DNA of 10,180 bases from an uncultured Selenomonadaceae bacterium (GTDB taxonomy: Bacteria; Bacillota; Negativicutes; Selenomonadales; Selenomonadaceae), in the NCBI GenBank assembly GCA_905236665.1, contig CAJONF010000227.1:1-10180 (forward strand), read 5' to 3'. Below are positions 1 to 4,882 of this stretch, one piece after another. Within the stretch, counting starts at the first letter, position 1, and each line of letters opens with the position of its first letter. Below the pieces are notes generated by a model. The model was not told where the DNA came from, searched no databases, and saw only the letters and a list, made by a program, of their open reading frames with translations. The translations under genes were made by a program, and so were the position numbers.

Positions 1-127
1 AAATTCATTGGGCAACATAAAAGTTTGTCAGTAACGGATTTCACCTCCTTATATTTTTGGATTGTTTTATAGCTTATTATAAGTGTTTTTTAACTGTTGG
101 AACCCTCCTGTTCATAAAGCTCCGGTT
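1..127 (-). other. Window edge: ribosome-binding-like sites, possible truncated gene
   Basis: Read on the minus strand this stretch carries a near-perfect Shine-Dalgarno sequence, AAGGAGGTGA (plus positions 41-50), and a second AGGAGGG (about 103-109). A TATAAT-like box lies between them (76-81), without a good -35. This suggests that a minus-strand gene begins close to the left edge. No start codon is well placed: a GTG overlaps the Shine-Dalgarno itself, and the first ATG (at 18) lies about 25 bases downstream of it. Both frames stay open to the edge. No product can be named. Confidence 0.3.
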
Positions 128-799
128 TCAATGGTGATTTTTTTTCTGATACCACCACGCCCAGCCGATTAAAATTATCGCGAAGATAACCACAACGATT
201 ATACGCGTCATATCCTCTTCGTGCAAGATAGCGTCATGACCAATAATCGCCTCAATGCCCGTGGACGGGAATTTTCCGACCAGCGACGCTAAAAAATAAT
301 CGCGCATACTCATCGAACTGAGTGCACCCGCCGCATTTAAAATTCCGCTCGGCACATAAGGTACCATGCGTGCAATCAGCATGACGGTAAAGCCATTCTT
401 TGAGCTGTATTTATCGATGGAACTTAGCCGCTTGCTTTTAGAAATAATTTTCTTTGCTGAATCTCGGAAAAAAAATCTTAGCAACTGAAAACTAATCGTC
501 ACGCCGACAGTTTCAGCCACGACCGATAAAACTATTCCAGGCACAATTCCGAAAATCAGCGTGTTCGCCGTAGAAAAAATTATTGCGGGGGGAAATCCTA
601 TCGCGTTGACGAACAAAGTTAGCAAAAAACTAAACACCACTGCTAATGAGCCGTAACCTTGAATATAATTCGCCGTCTCGACGATATCTCCGCGTTTCAA
701 AAGTTCGTAGACTTCCGGCAAAAATTCCGGCGCGGCAAGGTGAATTGTTCCGAACAGCGCGAAGATTAAAAATGCGGCGACGATTTTTACTTTGAACAT
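128..799 (-). CDS. TVP38/TMEM64 (VTT-domain) family inner-membrane protein
   Basis: A 223-residue polytopic membrane protein of the TVP38/TMEM64 (SNARE-associated, VTT) family, distantly related to DedA. DedA relatives flip or transport polyprenyl phosphate and other lipids; the substrate of this subgroup is not settled. There is a hydrophobic N-terminal segment (about 5-24), a hydrophobic block at 50-110 with the acidic AET motif (95-97) followed by SFQLLRFFFRD, the family-typical ARMVPYVPSGILNAAGAL stretch (143-160), a GKFPST segment (175-180) and a last helix (198-216) ending in a basic tail. The length is normal for the family. The start is supported by an AGGAAGG Shine-Dalgarno (808-814) eight bases upstream. 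It is divergent from the glycosyltransferase at 918. A role in envelope lipid handling fits the surroundings but is inferred only from family. Confidence 0.85.
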   Translation of the reverse strand: MFKVKIVAAFLIFALFGTIHLAAPEFLPEVYELLKRGDIVETANYIQGYGSLAVVFSFLLTLFVNAIGFPPAIIFSTANTLIFGIVPGIVLSVVAETVGVTISFQLLRFFFRDSAKKIISKSKRLSSIDKYSSKNGFTVMLIARMVPYVPSGILNAAGALSSMSMRDYFLASLVGKFPSTGIEAIIGHDAILHEEDMTRIIVVVIFAIILIGWAWWYQKKNHH

Positions 800-835
800 T
801 TGCTTTTCCTTCCTAAAGAATTTTTCGGCGCGAAC

Positions 836-844
836 ATTATAACA
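836..844 (-). promoter_or_regulatory. Candidate extended -10 promoter for the VTT-family gene
   Basis: On the minus strand the sequence TGTTATAAT gives an extended -10 element (TATAAT at 836-841 preceded by TGT). It would start transcription near 829, about 15 bases before the AGGAAGG ribosome site. No good -35 sequence is visible at the expected distance, which is A-rich; extended -10 promoters can work without one. Confidence 0.45.
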
Positions 845-862
845 CGTTTGCTGAAAAATTTT

Positions 863-891
863 TTGCCACGCGAAATTTTTTTTGTTATCAT
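863..891 (+). promoter_or_regulatory. Promoter of the glycosyltransferase gene
   Basis: TTGCCA (863-868) and TATCAT (886-891) are separated by 17 bases, and the -10 is extended by TGT. The predicted start near 898 leaves a leader of about 20 bases carrying the TAGGAG ribosome site (905-910). Because the promoter covers the in-frame TTG at 882, it also argues that translation begins at the ATG at 918. Confidence 0.6.
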
Positions 892-917
892 GGCGAAAAA
901 TTTTTAGGAGAAATTTT

Positions 918-1781
918 ATGAACTGCGGCTTGATAATCCCGACGCTGAACGCCGGCGCACAATTTAAAAAATTACTCGCTCAAATCGCCGCGCAAACTTT
1001 ACCGACAAAAAAATTAATCGTCGACTCTGAATCAACGGACGACACGATAGAACTTGCAAAAAATTTCGGCGTGGAAGTTATAAAAATCTCGCGAAAAAAT
1101 TTTAATCACGGCGCGACGCGGCAACTTGCACTGGAATATTTGCTGAAAAAATTTTCGCTCGATGTGATAATTTTTTTAACGCAAGATGTCTTGCTCCATG
1201 ACGACGAATCATTTGCAAAGCTGGTAAAAATTTTTGAAACGGAAAAATCTGTCGGCTTATCATACGGGCGGCAACTGCCTCACGAAAATGCAACGGCGGA
1301 AGCAAAATTTTTGCGGGCGTTCAATTATCCGCCGGAAAATCAGTTGCGCACCTTCGACGACAGAAAAATTTTCGGGATTAAAACGGCGTTCGCGTCAAAT
1401 TCTTTTGCGGCTTACAAAATTTCTGCGCTGGAAAATGTCGGCGGTTTCCCTGTGCACGTGCCGATTTGCGAAGATATGTATGTGGCGGCAAAAATGTTGA
1501 TGAGCGGCTGGAAAATTTTTTACGCGGCGGACGCGCAGGTCTATCATTCGCACAACTACACGGCGGCGCAGGAATTTAAACGCTACGTTGAGATTGGAAA
1601 ATTTCATGCGCAAGAATCTTGGATTCGCGAAAATTTTGGTTCGGCAGAAGGCGCAGGAAAAAAATTTGTCTTGATGAAATTCGCCGCGCTGGCAAAAAAA
1701 AATCCCGCGGACTGCGTTGGAGCAATCTTTCGGGACGCCGCGAAATTTTTTGGCTATCGCATCGGGCGGCTTAAAGCTTGA
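918..1781 (+). CDS. Rhamnosyltransferase-like family 2 glycosyltransferase
   Basis: A 287-residue GT-A fold, family GT2 glycosyltransferase, probably a cytoplasmic inverting enzyme that moves a nucleotide sugar (possibly dTDP-rhamnose) to an envelope polysaccharide or LPS acceptor. Visible features are the N-terminal GLIIPTLNAG strand-loop (4-13), VDSESTDDT (35-43), NHGATRQ (63-69), the metal-binding DXD position present as TQD (88-90) as in rhamnosyltransferase-type enzymes, the acceptor-side SNSFAAYK (160-167) and VGGFP (174-178), and the CEDMY motif (184-188) that supplies the likely catalytic acid. HSHNYT (210-215) and the following QEFKRY are also typical of this subgroup. The ATG at 918 is chosen because TAGGAG lies seven bases upstream; an in-frame TTG at 882 lies inside the promoter. 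There is no clear terminator before the tRNA, so transcripts may run through it. The donor sugar is not certain. Confidence 0.85.
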   Translation: MNCGLIIPTLNAGAQFKKLLAQIAAQTLPTKKLIVDSESTDDTIELAKNFGVEVIKISRKNFNHGATRQLALEYLLKKFSLDVIIFLTQDVLLHDDESFAKLVKIFETEKSVGLSYGRQLPHENATAEAKFLRAFNYPPENQLRTFDDRKIFGIKTAFASNSFAAYKISALENVGGFPVHVPICEDMYVAAKMLMSGWKIFYAADAQVYHSHNYTAAQEFKRYVEIGKFHAQESWIRENFGSAEGAGKKFVLMKFAALAKKNPADCVGAIFRDAAKFFGYRIGRLKA

Positions 1782-1793
1782 AATATTTTTTTC

Positions 1794-1822
1794 TTGACAA
1801 GCGGCGGTACAAAGTTTATAAT
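1794..1822 (+). promoter_or_regulatory. Consensus promoter of tRNA-Ala
   Basis: TTGACA (1794-1799) and TATAAT (1817-1822) match the sigma-70/sigma-A consensus exactly, with a 17-base spacer. The start would fall at about 1829, leaving only a few bases before the mature tRNA. The sequence after the -10 is GC-rich (CGCGGGCG), a discriminator type associated with stringent control of stable RNA promoters. The -35 begins 13 bases after the glycosyltransferase stop codon. Confidence 0.9.
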
Positions 1823-1832
1823 CGCGGGCGTT

Positions 1833-1908
<76 letters not shown>

Positions 1909-1922
1909 AGATTTGAAAATAT

Positions 1923-1945
1923 TTTCGGGCAAGCCGAAATTTTTT
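1923..1945 (+). terminator. Rho-independent terminator after tRNA-Ala
   Basis: A six-base-pair stem, TTTCGG/CCGAAA with loop GCAAG, is followed directly by six T residues (1940-1945). It lies 14 bases after the tRNA CCA end. The stem is short but well placed. Its minus-strand complement could also help end the converging gene at 1962-2462, whose stop codon is 17 bases away. Confidence 0.7.
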
Positions 1946-1961
1946 AGTTTATGGGCAAAAT

Positions 1962-2462
1962 TTATTCTACCGTGCCAAAAATTTTAAGTTCACCCGCGCT
2001 GTAAATTTCAAATCTTTTATCGACGACGTACAGGGAGAGCGGCTCGCCCGCCGTGATAAAATTTTTAAAACGCATTTTGATTCGCTGTGATGAAAATTTC
2101 GCGCTGATTGTTTCCAAAATTAAAAGCCCAGGCACGATTGGCGGATTGAGTTGGTGAATTTTATTTTTATCGCCGACTGCTTGCACGAATGAAAAAATTT
2201 CCGACGCCGTGAACACCCGCCAAATTTTTTCTGATGATTGGATTCTGCAACCGACGGCGGCTTTTATTTTTGCACGCGGACGAATCATCTTGACTAAAAG
2301 TTTTGCGTTTGGAGTGCTGACCTGCACCAGAGCCATTGCCGAATGAATTTTTAAAATCTCTGCGCTCGCTGAAAAAGTTCCGAGCTGAAATTCCACTTCG
2401 GCTATCACGAAGTCAACGAATTGCGCGAACGCCGCCAATTTTTTTGCAAGTTCTCTTATCAT
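1962..2462 (-). CDS. MaoC-like hotdog-fold protein
   Basis: A 166-residue protein whose C-terminal half (about 83-166) looks like a MaoC-type hotdog domain, the fold of (R)-specific enoyl-CoA hydratases and 3-hydroxyacyl dehydratases. The segment FTASEIFSFVQAVGDKNKIH (84-103) contains the hydratase pattern with the expected Asp98 and His103 five residues apart, followed by NPPIVPGLLI (106-115), which matches the conserved substrate-loop and helix region. Residues 1-80 are not recognised; they may be a degenerate first hotdog repeat or a linker. No signal peptide is seen, so it should be cytoplasmic, perhaps acting on acyl thioesters. The ribosome site is weak (GAGCGG), and the start codon lies only 17 bases beyond the T tract of the preceding gene's terminator, so its promoter is unclear. 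Catalytic activity is inferred only from the Asp/His pair. Confidence 0.65.
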   Translation of the reverse strand: MIRELAKKLAAFAQFVDFVIAEVEFQLGTFSASAEILKIHSAMALVQVSTPNAKLLVKMIRPRAKIKAAVGCRIQSSEKIWRVFTASEIFSFVQAVGDKNKIHQLNPPIVPGLLILETISAKFSSQRIKMRFKNFITAGEPLSLYVVDKRFEIYSAGELKIFGTVE

Positions 2463-2479
2463 TTATACCGCTCGCTTTC

Positions 2480-2520
2480 AAAAAAAAATGCTCGCCTTGC
2501 CGACGAGCTGTTTTTATTTT
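2480..2520 (-). terminator. Strong, probably bidirectional terminator
   Basis: A seven-base-pair stem, GCTCGTC/GGCGAGC with one G:U pair (plus arms 2490-2496 and 2502-2508) and a five-base loop, is followed on the minus strand by a nine-T run (2480-2488). It ends the FliD-like gene, whose stop is 28 bases upstream. On the plus strand the same hairpin is followed by TTTTTATTTT (2511-2520), so it could also stop plus-strand transcription. Confidence 0.85.
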
Positions 2521-2535
2521 AAGAAAGAAAAATTT

Positions 2536-3345
2536 CTAGAACATCATGTTTAAGAGATTGCCGACGTTGTTAATCGCGCTCATGTTAGCATAGGTGCCAC
2601 CCGTGTAGACTGCGGCGGTGTTGAGTTGGTCGCCGAGCATTTCTTTGGCGGACGGGAAAAGTCTATCCTCTTGGCTGTTGGCAAAACTCACGTGACTTTC
2701 TGCCTTGCCCGCCAGACCGTCTTTACCTAAAATCGTAGAAACTTTGCTGGGGTCGTTTAGGATAGCTTGAGCAAGTTTTTCCTCGTTAATGCTGATTGAA
2801 CCGTCGCTGTTTGTAGTCAAGCCGATTGTTGAATAGCTGGCGGCGCGATAGGTTGTGTCGGAAAAAGTTTTGCCCATCATCTCGACGCGTTTGGACACGG
2901 CGGCATTATCGCTGAAAAATTTGACGGAACTGTTATAATTGTTGACGAAATCCTTTACGGTATTCAACGCCGCTTGAAGTTCTTCGCTGTAGGCTGTCGA
3001 CGTGGTAGTTTTACCGTCTTTGTCGGTGGTCGTAGTCGTGGTTATGGCGTTTTCATTATCGACGTTGAAATTATAATCTTTGACTTTTGCGGCGGACGCT
3101 GAAAGGTCACTCATATTCTCTTTGAATTCGGAATAGAACGCACCCTTAGCGTCGTCGTAGCTGGCAAGCAGTGCTTTGACGTTGGAATTAATTTCCGTTA
3201 AGCCGGCAAGAGCTTCCGTGGCGTTTGATTGATAGGAACTGTAGCCGCTCCACAATTTGGCAATCGAATCTTGTTTCTTGTTATTCGCGCCGAAAAGATA
3301 ATTGGTGTTGTAAAGCGCGTTGCCTAATGAACTGATATCTGCCAT
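2536..3345 (-). CDS. Orphan FliD C-terminal-like (flagellar cap-like) protein
   Basis: A 269-residue protein without a signal peptide. Residues about 122-215 resemble the C-terminal domain of FliD, the flagellar filament cap (hook-associated protein 2): TVKDFVNNYNSSVKFF (129-144), then IGLTTNSDGSISINEEKLAQAI (174-195) with the family's glycine, DG and INEEKL pattern, followed by LNDPSKVSTILG (196-207). The N-terminal part (1-95) is predicted mostly helical and rich in Ala and Ser; a low-complexity ITTTTTTDKDGKTTTST stretch (101-117) links the two parts. True FliD is much longer (roughly 450 residues or more), and the usual N-terminal domain is not recognisable. The start at 3345 is chosen because GGAAGG lies eight bases upstream; the frame stays open 31 codons further, but that region holds the promoter. 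No flagellar genes are nearby. It could be a surface or filament-associated protein, or a cytoplasmic relative; the function is unknown. Confidence 0.7.
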   Translation of the reverse strand: MADISSLGNALYNTNYLFGANNKKQDSIAKLWSGYSSYQSNATEALAGLTEINSNVKALLASYDDAKGAFYSEFKENMSDLSASAAKVKDYNFNVDNENAITTTTTTDKDGKTTTSTAYSEELQAALNTVKDFVNNYNSSVKFFSDNAAVSKRVEMMGKTFSDTTYRAASYSTIGLTTNSDGSISINEEKLAQAILNDPSKVSTILGKDGLAGKAESHVSFANSQEDRLFPSAKEMLGDQLNTAAVYTGGTYANMSAINNVGNLLNMMF

Positions 3346-3392
3346 TTTAATCACCTTCCCTGAAATCGAAACTCTCCTTGAAATTTTTTTTG

Positions 3393-3421
3393 ATTCTACA
3401 ACATTTGTTTGCGGCTTGCAA
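3393..3421 (-). promoter_or_regulatory. Promoter of the FliD-like gene
   Basis: On the minus strand TTGCAA (3416-3421) and TAGAAT (3393-3398) are spaced by 17 bases. This is a good sigma-A type promoter, with a predicted start about 40 bases before the ATG at 3345. It does not resemble a sigma-28 flagellar promoter (TAAA-15-GCCGATAA), although the product is FliD-like. Confidence 0.65.
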
Positions 3422-3440
3422 GAAATTTTTTGCGGCAAAA
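3408..3440. promoter_or_regulatory. Candidate operator: palindrome plus repeated half-site
   Basis: A perfect 6-1-6 inverted repeat, TTTTGC-G-GCAAAA, occupies 3428-3440. Its half-site TTTGCGGC (3429-3436) is repeated exactly at 3408-3415, 21 bases away, which is two helical turns on the same face. A further palindrome, CTTGCAAG (3415-3422), covers the -35 of the minus-strand promoter. The cluster sits between two divergent promoters and could bind a regulator of both, but the region is AT-rich and no regulator is known. Confidence 0.3.
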
Positions 3441-3451
3441 GTTTTAAGACG

Positions 3452-3481
3452 TTGCAGAATGTGGCGAATACCTGTTATAAT
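3452..3481 (+). promoter_or_regulatory. Promoter of the envelope/LPS operon
   Basis: TTGCAG (3452-3457) is followed after 18 bases by a perfect TATAAT (3476-3481) preceded by TGT, giving an extended -10. The start near 3488 leaves a leader of about 45 bases with GGAGGG (3518-3523) nine bases before the ATG at 3533. As no clear terminator is seen downstream within the window, this may be the main promoter for the genes from 3533 to the right edge. Confidence 0.65.
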
Positions 3482-3532
3482 TCGGAAATCAAAATGAAAA
3501 TTAACTAGAATAAACGCGGAGGGAAATTTATT

Positions 3533-4837
3533 ATGCGTTTTAAAAAATTTTTTTGCGGAGCCGTGGCGGCGTCGATGATTTTTTCCGCGTCAATGTATTG
3601 CTCTGCTGCGTCAGAAGACTCTGCTAATGCTAAGCTCGTGAAAATCGAAATTGATACTTACGGCTCGGAGCAAAGCGGCGCGCTTTTGGACAGAATCAGT
3701 CGCCTTGAGAAAAATTACAATGGACAGAATTTAAATGGCAACATGAATGCCCGAATTGACGCGGTGTATGATATTCTTTACGACAATGAAGCCGGTCCCG
3801 GAATTTTGGCAAAACTGAACGCGCTGGAATGGAATACAAATCACGAGGCACAAAGCGGCGGCGTGGACGTTCGACTTGCCGCGCTTGAAACTCAAATTTT
3901 TGGCAAAGTCAACGAAGGAACTTTTAACGAAAGGATTCGTTCACTTGCCAAAGAATCATACGGCGCAGAAATTTTGCCAATCGTGCAAGTTCCGCTCCCT
4001 GCAAATCTTTTAATTAAAGTTGCGACGACAATTCCCGTCGGCTCGAAAACTTTTCAAGAGGGCGACATAATCCCGATTAAAGTTATGGAAGATGTTTTTG
4101 TTGACGGCAGTTTAGTTTTTATTAAAGGTTTGCCTGGTGAAGGTGTTGTCACAAAAGTTCGCCGCGCAAAAAATATTTTCACTAATGGCAAAATCGACAC
4201 GGACTTTTACACGATAAAGGCGATTGACGGGCAAGATGTCAACGTTATCACAGAGGCGGAGGCTGTCGATGCGATGGCTGATGCGAAAATGGCACGCGGT
4301 CTTAGTCTTTTGGGACAGACTTTTTCCGGCAAGTATAAAGAAATTGATTCGGTACTTGTTCGTGGAAAAAATGTTGACTTGCCGGCTGGCATTGAACTTT
4401 ATGTTCAGCTTAAATCGCCGATTACTGTTTACGGCGTGAAGGCGAATGACGATGGGCTTTATCTTGACGAAAAGACAACTATAATTCCGCCGCCCGCGCC
4501 AATACAAACTCAACCGACACAACCTGAACCGCCAATGAGCGACGACGACCTTATAGAAATTGTTGATGATGATAATTCGCCTGTCACACCGGTTGCACCG
4601 CCTGCAAATACTAATCCAACTGGTGACGGTTCGATAGAAATTGTTGACGATGAAATTGATACGCCAATTAAACCTACTGCACCGACTACACCGCCGCCAC
4701 CTGCACAGCCCACGACGCCTGATTACGGTGACGCAGAACTCACGGACGACGAATTGACTGCTACACCGCCGCCGGAACCGCCTAAACCGGTTGAGGAATA
4801 CGACGGCGAAATTATAGAAATTGTTGACGAAGACTGA
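3533..4837 (+). CDS. Secreted protein with IEIVD-repeat proline-rich tail
   Basis: A 434-residue exported protein. It has an N-terminal signal peptide (basic MRFKK, hydrophobic 7-22, likely cleavage after the Ala residues at 25-26). Residues 43-144 hold repeated short helical units of the type DRISRLEKNYNG, ARIDAVYDIL, AKLNALEW, RLAALETQIFG and ERIRSLAKESYG. The last two resemble the LE-x2-xFG units found in some cyanobacterial and other exported proteins. Residues 155-302 look like a beta-rich domain (VPVGS/EGDII/IKGLPGEGVVTKV pattern). Residues 318-434 are proline-, threonine- and acid-rich and carry three IEIVD motifs (341-347, 368-374, 428-434), the last forming the C-terminus. There is no lipobox, so it is probably periplasmic or surface-exposed. 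The gene begins the LPS operon, 45 bases before lptD, suggesting an outer-membrane role. It is not assigned to a known family, and its function is unknown. Confidence 0.85.
   Translation: MRFKKFFCGAVAASMIFSASMYCSAASEDSANAKLVKIEIDTYGSEQSGALLDRISRLEKNYNGQNLNGNMNARIDAVYDILYDNEAGPGILAKLNALEWNTNHEAQSGGVDVRLAALETQIFGKVNEGTFNERIRSLAKESYGAEILPIVQVPLPANLLIKVATTIPVGSKTFQEGDIIPIKVMEDVFVDGSLVFIKGLPGEGVVTKVRRAKNIFTNGKIDTDFYTIKAIDGQDVNVITEAEAVDAMADAKMARGLSLLGQTFSGKYKEIDSVLVRGKNVDLPAGIELYVQLKSPITVYGVKANDDGLYLDEKTTIIPPPAPIQTQPTQPEPPMSDDDLIEIVDDDNSPVTPVAPPANTNPTGDGSIEIVDDEIDTPIKPTAPTTPPPPAQPTTPDYGDAELTDDELTATPPPEPPKPVEEYDGEIIEIVDED
4553..4830 (+). repeat. Three 17-base direct repeats encoding IEIVD
   Basis: ATAGAAATTGTTGACGA occurs identically at 4634-4650 and 4814-4830, and with one change (T for C) at 4553-4569. 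All three are in the same reading frame and encode I-E-I-V-D-D/E. The nucleotide identity at synonymous positions suggests recent duplication or gene conversion rather than only protein-level selection. The segments between them are proline/threonine rich and not alike. Confidence 0.8.
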
Positions 4838-4844
4838 AAAACAA

Positions 4845-4868
4845 TTAGGAAATTTTACTTGTTCCTAA
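4845..4868 (+). promoter_or_regulatory. Intercistronic hairpin before lptD
   Basis: A perfect seven-base-pair inverted repeat, TTAGGAA (4845-4851) and TTCCTAA (4862-4868), with a ten-base loop. It fills the gap between the secreted-protein gene and lptD, ending just before the lptD ribosome site (AGAGGA, 4871-4876). There is no T run on the plus strand, so it is not a classical terminator for this operon. It may affect mRNA processing or lptD translation. Confidence 0.4.
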
Positions 4869-4882
4869 AAAGAGGATTTATG

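Noticed and set aside
36..52. Resemblance of the plus strand to the 3' end of 16S rRNA (CACCTCCTT)
   Set aside because: The match is limited to the anti-Shine-Dalgarno core; the preceding bases do not match 16S helix 45. It is simply a ribosome site on the minus strand.
77..115. Minus-strand 12-codon open frame (MNRRVPTVKKHL) after the VTT gene
   Set aside because: Too short to support; no run of a regulatory amino acid, no terminator/antiterminator pair, and only a weak ribosome site.
97..131. Inverted repeat TTGGAACC/GGTTTCAA as terminator for the VTT gene
   Set aside because: On the minus-strand RNA the stem has a C-A mismatch, an 18-base loop, and no T run follows.
882..917. TTG start extending the glycosyltransferase by 12 residues
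   Set aside because: The codon lies inside a good promoter (863-891) and has no Shine-Dalgarno; the ATG at 918 has TAGGAG seven bases upstream.
3346..3438. N-terminal extension of the FliD-like protein by 31 residues
   Set aside because: The region contains the -10 and -35 boxes for that gene, whereas the ATG at 3345 has a good ribosome site.
4112..4522. Minus-strand open frame of 136 codons inside the secreted-protein gene
   Set aside because: It is antisense to a gene with signal peptide, promoter and ribosome site, and its product has no family features.
4510..4713. Minus-strand Gly/Val/Ser-rich frame
   Set aside because: Its composition is just the complement of the proline/threonine-rich tail on the plus strand.
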